Notes: generated by a model not told the origin, from the sequence alone. Counted from the stretch's first letter, positions 1 through 7,807 are shown. The stretch is 29,150 nucleotides of DNA from Ruminococcaceae bacterium UBA3710 (GCA_002371985.1 DFHZ01000009.1:1-29150), one strand, 5' to 3'. A program made the numbers and translations.

Positions 1-903
1 CTTTATATAATATATATCGGTATGACCGTTATTGAGGTTGCTATGCTGACTTTGGGCGGAATGCCCTTGTTTGATAGTTTGCTTCATTCTTTCGGTACGG
101 CAGGTACCGGCGGTTTCGGTATCAAAGCGGACAGCATTGCCGGATATAATAGTTATTGCCAATGGGTTATAGGGATATTTATGGTGCTTTTCGGTGTAAA
201 CTTCAATGTTTATTATTTGCTTATTATTAAGCATTCAAGAATGGCATTTAAAACATCTGAATTGTGGACTTATTTCGGAATAATCGGTGTTTCCGTGGGA
301 CTTATTTGTATAAACTTGTATTCAACCTACGAAAAAATATCAGATTTGATAAGGGACTCATTTTTTCAGGTTTCTACCATTATTTCAACTACCGGTTATT
401 CTACGGTTGATTTTGATAAATGGCCTGCCTTTTCAAAAGCCGTACTGCTTATCTTAATGCTTACGGGTGCTTGTGCCGGTTCTACGGCAGGCGGTATGAA
501 GATTTCAAGGGTTGTACTTGCGTTTAAGGTTATTTCCAAAAGACTTAAAACAATGTTGCACCCAAGAGCCGTTTCTACCGTAAAAGTTGACAAAAAATCT
601 GTTGACCCCGAAGTTATTTCGAGTGTTACGGTTTATGTGATTGTGTATTTTGTTTGTATAATTGCAATATTTTTGTTACTTTGTATGGAAAAATCATTCG
701 ATATTGAAAGTAATATCAGTGCAACGGTCGCTTGTTTTAATAATATCGGTCCCGGCTTTTCACTTGTCGGACCTACCGCAAATTACGCCGGTTATTCGAT
801 ATTCTCAAAATGGGTATTATCGGTTGCAATGCTTATGGGAAGGCTTGAAATTTTCCCGATACTACTTTTCTTCTCTCCATCTTCGTGGAAAAAGGTAGGA
901 TAA
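1..903 (+). CDS. trkH: TrkH-family potassium uptake protein, C-terminal part (5' end outside window)
   Basis: This is the membrane pore subunit of a Trk/Ktr/HKT-type K+ transporter. The reading frame is open to base 1, so the gene begins before the window. The visible part is a run of hydrophobic helices with three of the four family pore loops: one near HSFGTAGTGGFGI, one at STTGYSTVDF and one at FNNIGPGFS. Each keeps the filter glycine. The glycine-rich GSTAGGMK segment between the last two loops matches the flexible intramembrane loop known to gate TrkH/KtrB channels. The pore loops (NNIGPG in the last) resemble long-form TrkH more than KtrB. The stop codon lies just ahead of the start of a second TrkH/KtrB gene, whose Shine-Dalgarno site is inside this coding region, so the two are co-transcribed. 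The cognate TrkA is not visible and may lie upstream. Confidence 0.93.
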   Translation, partial: LYIIYIGMTVIEVAMLTLGGMPLFDSLLHSFGTAGTGGFGIKADSIAGYNSYCQWVIGIFMVLFGVNFNVYYLLIIKHSRMAFKTSELWTYFGIIGVSVGLICINLYSTYEKISDLIRDSFFQVSTIISTTGYSTVDFDKWPAFSKAVLLILMLTGACAGSTAGGMKISRVVLAFKVISKRLKTMLHPRAVSTVKVDKKSVDPEVISSVTVYVIVYFVCIIAIFLLLCMEKSFDIESNISATVACFNNIGPGFSLVGPTANYAGYSIFSKWVLSVAMLMGRLEIFPILLFFSPSSWKKVG

Positions 904-911
904 AAATATAT

Positions 912-2228
912 ATGAAAAAAACAAAATTTTTGTCTTCTCAAAGAGTAATAATTTTAAGTTTTTCTATTATGATACTTGTCGGAACACTTCTCTTAATGCT
1001 GCCTGTATCATCAAACGGAAAAACATCATTTTTGGATGCTTTGTTTACGGCAACATCCGCCTCTTGTGTTACCGGTCTGGTCGTTTTTGATACCGCATCA
1101 TATTTTACTGTTTTCGGGAAAACAGTTATTATGATTATGATTCAAATAGGCGGAATGGGTGTTATAACAACAGCAATGATTTTAACAAAATTAAGCGGTA
1201 AGAAGATAGGACTTGCTGGGCGAACTTTGATGCAAGACTCTATTTCCGCACCGAAACTCGGCGGTATTTTATCGCTTACAGGTTTTATAATCAAAACGGC
1301 TGTTTTTATTGAACTTTTAGGTGCGGCGGCACTTATGTACCCGATGGTATCAAGATACGGTTTTTTGAAAGGTGTGTTCTATTCAGTCTTTCACTCTGTG
1401 TCGGCATTTTGCAATGCCGGTTTTGATGTTCTCGGCAATAAAGCCCCGTTTTCTTCGCTTTGCATTTTTGAAAGCGATGTAATAACAAATGTAACTATTA
1501 TGTTGCTTATTATTATAGGCGGTATCGGCTTTGTTACATGGGATGATATAAAAAAATATAAATTCCGTTTTTCAAAATACCGAATGCAGACAAAAGCGGT
1601 TTTGGTTTTTACTTTATTTTTAGTGTTTGTTCCGGCACTTTTCTTTTATTTTTTCGAGTTTTCAAAAATGCCGTTGCAAAATAGAATTTTAGCATCACTG
1701 TTTCAGTCGGTAACTCTTCGTACTGCCGGATTTAATACGGTTTCCTTTGAAAGAGTCTCCGAGTCGGGTAAACTTATTATGATATTTTTGATGCTTATAG
1801 GCGGCTCTTCCGGCTCAACCGCAGGTGGTATGAAGGTTACGACCTTTGCAATTGTTATAGCATCCGTAATATCTGTTTTCAAACGCAAGAAAAACGGCGA
1901 AATGTTCGGCAGAAGAATTCCAGACGAAACTGTTAAAAATGCACTCTCAGTTGTTTCGCTTTATATTTTCTTGTTTGTAACAGGCGGAATAATCATAAGT
2001 ATGATAGAGGGTCTGCCGATTTTAACTTGCCTTTTTGAAACGGCTTCCGCCATAGGAACGGTGGGGCTTACGGTGGGAATAACACCCTTTTTGTCGGCAA
2101 TATCAAAAATTATACTTATCGTCTTGATGTTCTTGGGCCGTGTCGGCGGTTTAACACTTGTTTTCGCAGCCGTTTCGCATTCAAATTCAGAAATTATGTT
2201 GCCGTCTGAAAATATAATTGTGGGGTAA
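912..2228 (+). CDS. ktrB: KtrB/TrkH-type potassium channel-like transporter subunit
   Basis: This is the pore-forming subunit of a Ktr-type K+ uptake system, about 438 residues, the usual KtrB length. All four pore loops are readable, each with the filter glycine: SASCVTGLVVFD, SAFCNAGFDVL, TLRTAGFNTVSF and SAIGTVGLTVG. A Gly/Ser-rich GGSSGSTAGGMK loop corresponds to the KtrB intramembrane gate. An upstream in-frame GTG at 885 exists, but the ATG at 912 is preferred: AGGTAGGA sits 11 nt before it and the N-terminus then reads as a basic stretch followed by the first helix. KtrA starts 4 nt after the stop, giving a translationally tight ktrB-ktrA pair. It follows a separate TrkH gene, so this locus carries two related pore subunits. 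Confidence 0.93.
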   Translation: MKKTKFLSSQRVIILSFSIMILVGTLLLMLPVSSNGKTSFLDALFTATSASCVTGLVVFDTASYFTVFGKTVIMIMIQIGGMGVITTAMILTKLSGKKIGLAGRTLMQDSISAPKLGGILSLTGFIIKTAVFIELLGAAALMYPMVSRYGFLKGVFYSVFHSVSAFCNAGFDVLGNKAPFSSLCIFESDVITNVTIMLLIIIGGIGFVTWDDIKKYKFRFSKYRMQTKAVLVFTLFLVFVPALFFYFFEFSKMPLQNRILASLFQSVTLRTAGFNTVSFERVSESGKLIMIFLMLIGGSSGSTAGGMKVTTFAIVIASVISVFKRKKNGEMFGRRIPDETVKNALSVVSLYIFLFVTGGIIISMIEGLPILTCLFETASAIGTVGLTVGITPFLSAISKIILIVLMFLGRVGGLTLVFAAVSHSNSEIMLPSENIIVG

Positions 2229-2232
2229 TAAA

Positions 2233-2880
2233 ATGAAATCAATTTTGCTTATCGGTGCCGGAGGTTTCGGCAAACATTTAGCGGAAAAACTAATCGAATT
2301 GAAATATGAAGTTATGGTAATTGACAGGCACGAAGAACTTATAAACGATATACTTCCAATCGTAACAACTGCTCAAATAGGCGATTGCACGGATGTTGAT
2401 GTTTTATCAAATGTCGATGTTGAAAGTTTTGATTCTTGCTTTGTTACTATCAGAAAGAGTTTTCAGGATTCGCTTGAAACAACATCTCTTTTAAAGGAAC
2501 TCGGTGCTAAAAGGGTGGTATCTTTTGCCTCAAATGAAGTTCAGGAAAAATTCCTTTTAAGGAACGGAGCAGATGCGGTAATCTTTCCTGAAAAGCAATT
2601 TGCTTCCTGGACTGCAATGCGATATGCGACAGATAATATTTTCGATTATGTCCGCCTTGATGATGAACACTCTATGTTTGAGGTTGCCGCTCCCGATTAC
2701 TTTGCGGGTAAAACTATTGCTCAACTTGCAATAAGGCAAAAACACGGAATAAATATAATCGCAATTAAAAAAGGAAACATTTTTGATGTTTCGCTGACTG
2801 CCGATACTGTCATATCTGCCGGTGAAAGGCTTTTGGTTATAGGAAGCATTAAGAATATCAAGAAGTGTTTTGATGTTTAA
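2233..2880 (+). CDS. ktrA: KtrA/TrkA-type RCK regulatory subunit of potassium uptake
   Basis: This cytoplasmic gating ring subunit binds nucleotide (ATP/ADP or NAD(H) in characterised homologues) and controls the KtrB pore. The protein of about 215 residues has an N-terminal Rossmann RCK_N domain, with the dinucleotide fold signature GAGGFG at residues 8-13 and an acidic residue ending the second strand (VMVIDRHEE). It ends in an RCK_C domain (AAPDYFAGKTIAQL ... ISAGERLLVIGS). This is the standard KtrA architecture and length. I start it at the ATG at 2233. An in-frame TTG at 2218 would overlap ktrB, and the weak GGGG motif lies 7 nt before the ATG. It is translationally linked to ktrB. Confidence 0.93.
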   Translation: MKSILLIGAGGFGKHLAEKLIELKYEVMVIDRHEELINDILPIVTTAQIGDCTDVDVLSNVDVESFDSCFVTIRKSFQDSLETTSLLKELGAKRVVSFASNEVQEKFLLRNGADAVIFPEKQFASWTAMRYATDNIFDYVRLDDEHSMFEVAAPDYFAGKTIAQLAIRQKHGINIIAIKKGNIFDVSLTADTVISAGERLLVIGSIKNIKKCFDV

Positions 2881-2895
2881 TGGCTCTAATTGTGC

Positions 2896-2924
2896 TTGAC
2901 AAAAGGCATTTATTGCCTTATAAT
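2896..2924 (+). promoter_or_regulatory. SigA-type promoter for efp operon
   Basis: A consensus -35 TTGACA (2896-2901) and consensus -10 TATAAT (2919-2924) are separated by exactly 17 bp. It lies 44 bp before the efp start. The spacer holds a 6-bp inverted repeat (AAGGCA 2903-2908, TGCCTT 2914-2919) that touches the -10 box. Confidence 0.85.
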
Positions 2925-2967
2925 TTATAAAGTATTTATACAGTTTATTTTTTGGAGGAATAGAAAA

Positions 2968-3525
2968 ATGGTTAGTGCCGGAGATTTTAGAAATGGTGTA
3001 ACTTTTGAAGAGGACGGTCAAGTTCTCCAAGTAGTTGAATTTCAGCATGTTAAGCCCGGTAAAGGTGCAGCATTTGTCAGAACAAAAACAAAGAATGTTA
3101 TTACAGGTGCAGTGGTAGAAAAATCTTATAACCCTACTGCTAAATTCCCGACTGCTTATATTGAACGCAAGGATATGGAGTATTCGTATGCAGACGGCGA
3201 CCTCTATTATTTTATGGATCAGGAAACTTATGATATGGTTCCGATTAACAAGAGTGAAATGAGCGATAATTTCAAGTTTGTTAAGGAAAATATGGTATGC
3301 AAGATTTTGTCATATAAGGGCAAAGTATTCGGTGTAGAGCCTCCAACATTTGTTGAGTTGACTGTTACTCATACCGAGCCGGGTTTTGCCGGAAATACCG
3401 CTACTAATGCTACAAAACCTGCAACTCTTGAAACCGGTTGCGAAATCCGTGTTCCGCTTTTCATCAATGAGGGTGAAGTTATCCGTATTGATACCAGAAC
3501 AGGCGAATATATGGAACGTGCTTAA
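2968..3525 (+). CDS. efp: Elongation factor P
   Basis: EF-P binds between the P and E sites of the ribosome and rescues stalling at polyproline stretches. The product is 185 residues, the exact usual length, with the three beta-barrel domains of the family: KOW-like N-terminal domain, central OB domain, and a C-terminal OB domain ending [16 protein letters not shown]. The tip lysine that is post-translationally modified in characterised EF-Ps is present as K32 in HVKPGKGA. The surrounding loop matches the Bacillus/Clostridia type. The start is fixed by GGAGG at 2954-2958; the longer reading frame upstream only crosses the promoter. A small zinc-ribbon gene follows after 23 nt and is probably in the same transcript. 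Confidence 0.97.
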   Translation: MVSAGDFRNGVTFEEDGQVLQVVEFQHVKPGKGAAFVRTKTKNVITGAVVEKSYNPTAKFPTAYIERKDMEYSYADGDLYYFMDQETYDMVPINKSEMSDNFKFVKENMVCKILSYKGKVFGVEPPTFVELTVTHTEPGFAGNTATNATKPATLETGCEIRVPLFINEGEVIRIDTRTGEYMERA

Positions 3526-3548
3526 ATTATTTTTTAAGGAGAAAAGTT

Positions 3549-3980
3549 ATGGATATTTGTGAAAAGATTGCTTATATAGACGGTCTTACAGAAGGTCTTG
3601 ACCTCGACAAAACTACCAAGGAAGGCAAAATTCTTGTGGCTGTAATTGATTTGCTTAAGGATATTACAGAAGAAATTTGTGATATTGAAGATGCTTGTGA
3701 TGATATGAGCGAACAAATTGATGCAGTTGACGAAGACCTCGCTAATTTGGAAGACTTTGTTTTTGAAGAAGACTGCGATTGCTGTGATGACGATTGCGAT
3801 TGTTGCGACGACGAAGACCTTTATGAGGTTGAATGTCCTAATTGCCACGATACAATTTATCTTGACGAAGATATGCTCGAGGACGAGGGAATTGACTGCC
3901 CTAATTGCGGTACTCCTCTCGAATTTGACTTCGGTTGCGATTGCGAAGATTGTGCTGATTGCGACGAAGAAGATAAATAA
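3549..3980 (+). CDS. CD1247-type small acidic Cys-rich zinc-ribbon protein
   Basis: This is a 143-residue, strongly acidic protein. Residues 1-70 are helical and resemble the N-terminal domain seen in clostridial CD1247-type proteins, often found beside efp. Two CPNC knuckles (C96/C99 and C117/C120) form a predicted zinc ribbon. Around them are unusual Cys/Asp clusters: an exact tandem heptad DCDCCDD at residues 75-88, and a C-terminal CDCEDCADCDEEDK tail. I count 17 cysteines in 143 residues. It has no signal peptide or membrane helix, so it is cytosolic. AAGGAG lies just before the ATG. It follows efp and ends before an intrinsic terminator, so it is likely co-expressed with EF-P. The function of the family is not known to me; metal binding is an inference from composition. 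Confidence 0.85.
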   Translation: MDICEKIAYIDGLTEGLDLDKTTKEGKILVAVIDLLKDITEEICDIEDACDDMSEQIDAVDEDLANLEDFVFEEDCDCCDDDCDCCDDEDLYEVECPNCHDTIYLDEDMLEDEGIDCPNCGTPLEFDFGCDCEDCADCDEEDK

Positions 3981-3993
3981 TTATTTGTCTTTT

Positions 3994-4031
3994 ACCGCAC
4001 TTGTTCCTTTAAAGGGCAGTGCGGTTTTTTT
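3994..4031 (+). terminator. Intrinsic terminator after efp operon
   Basis: An 8-bp stem (ACCGCACT 3994-4001 / AGTGCGGT 4018-4025) is followed by a run of seven T. The loop contains a further CCTTTAAAGG palindrome. The hairpin ends only 12 nt before the ispD start codon. Confidence 0.85.
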
Positions 4032-4043
4032 GTAGGTGAAAAT

Positions 4044-4787
4044 ATGAAAGTTGAAGCATTTGAAATAAAATATGAAATCATTGATAATCAAAAAACAATG
4101 CTTCCCGTAATTATAGTTGCCGCCGGTTTTTCAAGCAGAATGAAAGGCTCAAATAAACAGTTTTTATCTGTTGGCGGTATGCCGGTTATTGCAAAAACTC
4201 TGCTTAAATTTGAAAAGTCTGATAGTATTTCAAGAATTATCCTCGTTTCAAAAAAAGAAGATGTTTTGAAAATGCAGCAGGTATGTAAAGACTATAATAT
4301 CAGTAAAGTTACCGATATTGTAGAGGGTGGAAACAACCGTAATGAGTCGGTGCTAAACGGCTTTAAACGATTATCAAATGACGAAGAAAAGGTTTTAATT
4401 CACGACGGAGCAAGACCGTTTGTAACGCAAAAAATGATAAGCGATACTGTTACTGCACTTAAAACATCGGATGCGGCATTGGTTGCTCTTAAAGTTACGG
4501 ATACGGTAAAGAGAACAGACGGCGAACAAACTGTTATCGGCACTTTGGATAGAGAAAATCTTTATTTGGCACAGACTCCTCAAGGTGTTGATGTTAAAAA
4601 ATACCTTGAGATTTGTAAAGAAGCAGATACTTCGGAATTTACCGATGACGCATCGGTTATGGAATACGGCGGATATAAAGTGACGGTTGTAAACGGGAGC
4701 AGATTGAATATAAAAATTACTACTCCCGAAGATGTTCCGATTGCTGAGGCTTATGCTGAGATTGAAAAGGAGAATGGCAGTATATGA
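4044..4787 (+). CDS. ispD: 2-C-methyl-D-erythritol 4-phosphate cytidylyltransferase
   Basis: This enzyme transfers CMP from CTP to MEP, the third step of the non-mevalonate isoprenoid pathway. The product is 247 residues. The nucleotide-binding signature [15 protein letters not shown] (R32 and K38 equivalent to the catalytic pair) is near the N-terminus, followed by [26 protein letters not shown] and AQTPQG, all in family order. The start at 4044 gives an 18-19-residue extension before the usual first strand. A later ATG at 4101 would remove it but has no ribosome site, while AGGTG precedes 4044, so the extension appears real. The stop overlaps the ispF start (ATGA), so the two are translationally coupled. 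There is hardly room for a promoter between the upstream terminator and this gene. Confidence 0.95.
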   Translation: MKVEAFEIKYEIIDNQKTMLPVIIVAAGFSSRMKGSNKQFLSVGGMPVIAKTLLKFEKSDSISRIILVSKKEDVLKMQQVCKDYNISKVTDIVEGGNNRNESVLNGFKRLSNDEEKVLIHDGARPFVTQKMISDTVTALKTSDAALVALKVTDTVKRTDGEQTVIGTLDRENLYLAQTPQGVDVKKYLEICKEADTSEFTDDASVMEYGGYKVTVVNGSRLNIKITTPEDVPIAEAYAEIEKENGSI

Positions 4788-5251
4788 GAATAGGGCACGG
4801 ATATGATGTTCATAAACTTTCGCAAGACCGAAAACTCATTATAGGCGGTGTGGAAATACCTTTTGAGGCAGGACTTTTGGGGCATTCAGACGCCGATGTT
4901 TTGCTCCATGCTGTTTGCGATAGTTTGCTCGGTGCCGCTGCTCTCGGCGATATTGGTAAGCATTTTCCCGATACTGACCCAGCATATAAGGACATAAATT
5001 CACTTTTTCTGCTTAAAAAAGTCGGGGAACTAATATCAGAGGGCGGATATAAAATCTGCAATATTGATGCAACAATTATTGCTCAAAGTCCTAAAATGTC
5101 CCCTTATATACAAAAAATGAGAGAAAATATTGCCGAGGCTTTAAATATAGATGTTTCACTTGTGAGTGTTAAAGCAACTACCGAAGAAGGTTTGGGCTTT
5201 TCGGGCAGAAAGGAAGGTATCAGCGCTCATTCGGTTTGTCTTATAGATTAG
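4784..5251 (+). CDS. ispF: 2-C-methyl-D-erythritol 2,4-cyclodiphosphate synthase
   Basis: IspF cyclises CDP-ME 2-phosphate to MEcPP, releasing CMP, in the MEP isoprenoid pathway. At 155 residues it is the normal length for this trimeric enzyme. The metal ligands D8 and H10 are in GHGYDVH and H42 is in [16 protein letters not shown]. The C-terminal signature [15 protein letters not shown] is intact. An AAAGGAGA site lies within the end of ispD, and the ATGA overlap makes translation coupled. In several bacteria ispD and ispF are fused; here they remain two genes. Confidence 0.97.
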   Translation: MRIGHGYDVHKLSQDRKLIIGGVEIPFEAGLLGHSDADVLLHAVCDSLLGAAALGDIGKHFPDTDPAYKDINSLFLLKKVGELISEGGYKICNIDATIIAQSPKMSPYIQKMRENIAEALNIDVSLVSVKATTEEGLGFSGRKEGISAHSVCLID

Positions 5252-5300
5252 TTATATACTTTCCCCCGGTATCATATTCTTTAATTTGGGGGATGGTATC

Positions 5301-5765
5301 TTGAAGATTTATATAACTTTTACTAAAAAAATGCTTTTTTGTGTATTTTGCATTATTGTTATTTCAATTTGCCTTGTTTCAAGGTATTATGAGGTTTTAG
5401 GTGCAACTCAAGAAAACGGCGATACACATAAAAAGCGAGTTGATTATTTAAGTAATTTGGGTTGCGAAATAATCGACGAACCGGCACAAAGCAAGAAAAT
5501 AACTATTCCAAGCGAGTTTTCCGATGTGTATAAAACCTATAATAAACTGCAAAAGAGTTCGGGTTACGATTTATCGCAGTTTAAGGGAGAAGGGTGTATT
5601 GTATATACATACCGTGTAAAGCGGTTTGCCGATTTTTCGGATAAAGATTTTGCAAATGCCAATCTTATAGTTTATAACGGCAGAATAATCGGAGGAGATA
5701 TTTCCTCATCAAAAATAAACGGAAAGATGTATCCACTTAAAAAGTATGAAGAAACAAAGACTTGA
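5301..5765 (+). CDS. DUF4830-like protein with N-terminal membrane anchor
   Basis: This is a protein of about 154 residues with one hydrophobic segment near the N-terminus (FCVFCIIVISICLV), read as a signal anchor or uncleaved signal peptide. The extracytoplasmic part is about 120 residues. The pattern of a YLSNLGCEI opening, IPSEFSDVYKTYNKLQ, a YDLSQFKGEGCIVYTYRV stretch and IVYNGRIIGGDI matches what I recall of the DUF4830 domain of Firmicutes, whose function is unknown. The start is a TTG at 5301, chosen because GGGGGA lies 7 nt before it; the in-frame TTG at 5286 overlaps that site. It sits between ispF and an RsuA-type gene and overlaps the latter by 20 nt. Confidence 0.75.
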   Translation: MKIYITFTKKMLFCVFCIIVISICLVSRYYEVLGATQENGDTHKKRVDYLSNLGCEIIDEPAQSKKITIPSEFSDVYKTYNKLQKSSGYDLSQFKGEGCIVYTYRVKRFADFSDKDFANANLIVYNGRIIGGDISSSKINGKMYPLKKYEETKT

Positions 5766-6453
5766 CAGGTTTATTTCAAACCAACTGAATTTGCCGAGAA
5801 GTATGTCAAAAACGCAAATTCACAGAGGAAAAGTAAAGGTTGGAAACACAGTTGTGCGGGACCCGTCTACTATTATTGATGTAGATACGCAAGCAGTATT
5901 TTATAAAGACCAAAAAGTAGAATACAACGAGTTTTTATATTTGCTTATGAATAAGCCGAAAGGTGTTTTGTCGGCGAGTGAAGACAAAACTCAAAAAACC
6001 GTAATTGATTTAATCCCGGACAATTTAAGGCGAAACGGGTTGTTCCCCGTAGGTCGTCTTGATAAGGATACGACCGGTCTTTTGATAATTACGGATGACG
6101 GAGATTTTGCCCATAGGTGTATCCATCCGTCAAAAAACATAAGTAAAACCTATGTCGCAAAACTTGACGACGAATTAAAAGAAGAAATGATTGAACTCTT
6201 CAGCAAAGGTGTAGTTTTAGCGGACGAAACCTTATGCAAACCTGCAATTCTTGAAATAATGGACACTAAAACTGCAAAAATTACAATTACAGAAGGAAAA
6301 TACCACCAGATAAAAAGAATGTTCGGAACGGTAGGACTTGGGGTAGCAGAACTTGAGCGAATAGGCATAGGAAGGCTTAAACTGCCTGATAATCTTAAAT
6401 ACGGCGAAACCATTGTTCTTAGTAAAGATGATTTGCTAAAAATATTAGAATAA
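5746..6453 (+). CDS. rsuA: RsuA/RluB-family rRNA pseudouridine synthase
   Basis: This enzyme isomerises a specific uridine in rRNA to pseudouridine; the closest named type is RsuA (U516 of 16S rRNA). In its 235 residues, an S4 RNA-binding domain (about 1-60) precedes the pseudouridine synthase domain opening with MNKPKGVLSA. The catalytic aspartate is D106 in GRLDKDTTGLLIITDDG. The KYHQIKRMF motif near residue 185 is typical of this subfamily. The length and a single S4 domain favour RsuA over RluB or RluF, though the exact target cannot be settled from sequence. It overlaps the upstream DUF4830 gene by 20 nt, so it is presumably in the same transcript. No convincing terminator follows. Confidence 0.9.
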   Translation: MKKQRLDRFISNQLNLPRSMSKTQIHRGKVKVGNTVVRDPSTIIDVDTQAVFYKDQKVEYNEFLYLLMNKPKGVLSASEDKTQKTVIDLIPDNLRRNGLFPVGRLDKDTTGLLIITDDGDFAHRCIHPSKNISKTYVAKLDDELKEEMIELFSKGVVLADETLCKPAILEIMDTKTAKITITEGKYHQIKRMFGTVGLGVAELERIGIGRLKLPDNLKYGETIVLSKDDLLKILE

Positions 6454-6502
6454 GTATACAATATTGCCAAAATATCAACAAAACTATTGTAAGAATTTTT
6501 TA

Positions 6503-6531
6503 TTGAAATTTTACGATATAATTGATATAAT
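6503..6531 (+). promoter_or_regulatory. SigA-type promoter for the sugar ABC ATPase gene
   Basis: TTGAAA (6503-6508) and TATAAT (6526-6531) are separated by 17 bp. A second TATAAT at 6517-6522 overlaps the spacer. Downstream, before the ribosome site, is a small inverted repeat, TGCAC 6554-6558 / GTGCA 6564-6568. Confidence 0.75.
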
Positions 6532-6589
6532 ATCACTATAGTATGTATGCGTATGCACATTTTGTGCAAAAACAATGGAGGTAGTTTTT

Positions 6590-7732
6590 ATGGCAAGTTT
6601 ATCGCTTCGTAACGTATACAAGAGATATCCGGGCGGCGTTACCGCTGTTACTGACTTTAATCTTGAGATTAAAGATAAAGAGTTTATTATTCTTGTAGGA
6701 CCTTCAGGTTGTGGTAAGTCTACAACACTCAGAATGGTTGCAGGTCTTGAAGAAATCTCTGAAGGTGAAATTTATATCGGGGATCGTCTTGTAAACGATG
6801 TAGCACCGAAAGATCGTGATATTGCGATGGTTTTCCAGAACTATGCGCTTTATCCTCATATGACCGTATTTGATAATATGGCATTTGGTCTTAAACTTCG
6901 TAAGACATCTAAAGATGAAATCAAGAGAAGAGTTGAAGAGGCTGCTCGTATCCTCGATATTGAGCATTTGCTTGAGCGTAAACCGAAGGCTTTGTCCGGT
7001 GGTCAGCGTCAGCGTGTTGCACTTGGTCGTGCAATCGTTCGTGAGCCAAAGGTATTCCTTCTTGACGAACCTCTTTCAAACTTGGATGCTAAACTTCGTG
7101 CGCAGATGCGTACCGAGATTTCCAAACTTCATCAGCGTCTTGGAACTACATTTATCTATGTAACCCATGACCAGACTGAGGCTATGACTATGGGTACCCG
7201 TATCGTAGTTATGAAGAGCGGTATTATCCAACAGGTTGATACTCCTCAGAACTTGTATCTCTATCCTTGCAACCTCTTTGTTGCAGGATTTATCGGTTCT
7301 CCTCAGATGAACTTTATTGATGCCGTTGTTCTTAAAGAAGGCGACGATTTCTTTGTAGAGTACGGTACTGAAGATACAAAAACCCGTGCAGGTGTTAAGT
7401 ATAAGATTAAACTTCCTGCAAGTAAGAATAAGGACGATTGCCTTGTTCCTTATATCGGCAAAGAAGTTATTATGGGAATTCGTCCTGAAGATGTTCACGA
7501 TGAACCTGAACTTATTGCTGCCAATCCGGACGGTAAGGTTGAGGCTAATGTTGAAGTTACCGAACTTATGGGTGCTGAAACATACCTTTATATGAACAGC
7601 GAAGAGCAGTCTATCAATGCTCGTGTTGCTCCTGAATCAACCGCTAAACCGGGAGACAAGATTACTATTGCTTTTGAAACTAATAAGATTCATTTGTTTG
7701 ATAAGGATACAGAACTTACCATTACAAACTGA
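6590..7732 (+). CDS. ugpC: UgpC/MsmK-type carbohydrate ABC transporter ATP-binding protein
   Basis: This is the cytoplasmic ATPase that powers CUT1-family sugar importers. In 380 residues the full ABC set is present: Walker A GPSGCGKS (37-44), Q-loop Q83, signature LSGGQRQR (135 on), Walker B ending D159-E160, and the switch histidine H193 in VTHDQTEAMT. The C-terminal 130 or so residues form the regulatory OB/TOBE-like domain of this subfamily (GIRPEDVHDEPE, EVTELMGAETYLY). The start at 6590 follows GGAGG; an ATG at 6575 overlaps that site. No permease or binding-protein gene is adjacent. Together with its own promoter and terminator, this points to a shared ATPase serving several sugar transporters, as MsmK does in streptococci and MsmX in Bacillus. 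Confidence 0.93.
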   Translation: MASLSLRNVYKRYPGGVTAVTDFNLEIKDKEFIILVGPSGCGKSTTLRMVAGLEEISEGEIYIGDRLVNDVAPKDRDIAMVFQNYALYPHMTVFDNMAFGLKLRKTSKDEIKRRVEEAARILDIEHLLERKPKALSGGQRQRVALGRAIVREPKVFLLDEPLSNLDAKLRAQMRTEISKLHQRLGTTFIYVTHDQTEAMTMGTRIVVMKSGIIQQVDTPQNLYLYPCNLFVAGFIGSPQMNFIDAVVLKEGDDFFVEYGTEDTKTRAGVKYKIKLPASKNKDDCLVPYIGKEVIMGIRPEDVHDEPELIAANPDGKVEANVEVTELMGAETYLYMNSEEQSINARVAPESTAKPGDKITIAFETNKIHLFDKDTELTITN

Positions 7733-7746
7733 TTTTAGTATTTATT

Positions 7747-7777
7747 TCCGCATTGCTTTTGCAATGCGGATTTTTTT
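7747..7777 (+). terminator. Intrinsic terminator after the sugar ABC ATPase gene
   Basis: A perfect 10-bp stem (TCCGCATTGC 7747-7756 / GCAATGCGGA 7761-7770) with a TTTT loop is followed by seven T. Confidence 0.95.
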
Positions 7778-7778
7778 A

Positions 7779-7807
7779 TTGCAAAAAAGTATAAAAAACT
7801 GTATAAT
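7779..7807 (+). promoter_or_regulatory. SigA-type promoter for tepA-ftsK operon
   Basis: TTGCAA (7779-7784) and TATAAT (7802-7807) are separated by 17 bp, starting immediately after the preceding terminator's T-run and about 50 bp before the tepA-like start. Confidence 0.75.

Noticed and set aside
2557..3048. Long antisense reading frame across ktrA and the efp leader
   Set aside because: It runs opposite to well-supported genes, has no family motif or ribosome site, and crosses the efp promoter.
5262..5293. TCCCCC ... GGGGGA inverted repeat after ispF as a terminator
   Set aside because: The stem is 6 bp with a loop of about 20 nt and no T-run follows. The GGGGGA arm is better explained as the ribosome site of the next gene.
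6459..6500. Possible terminator after the RsuA-type gene (ACAATA ... TATTGT then T's)
   Set aside because: The stem is only 6 bp of mostly A-T pairs with a loop of more than 15 nt.
6150..6575. Antisense reading frame over the end of rsuA and the ugpC leader
   Set aside because: The sequence has shadow-like composition, no ribosome site, and would run through a clear promoter in the other direction.
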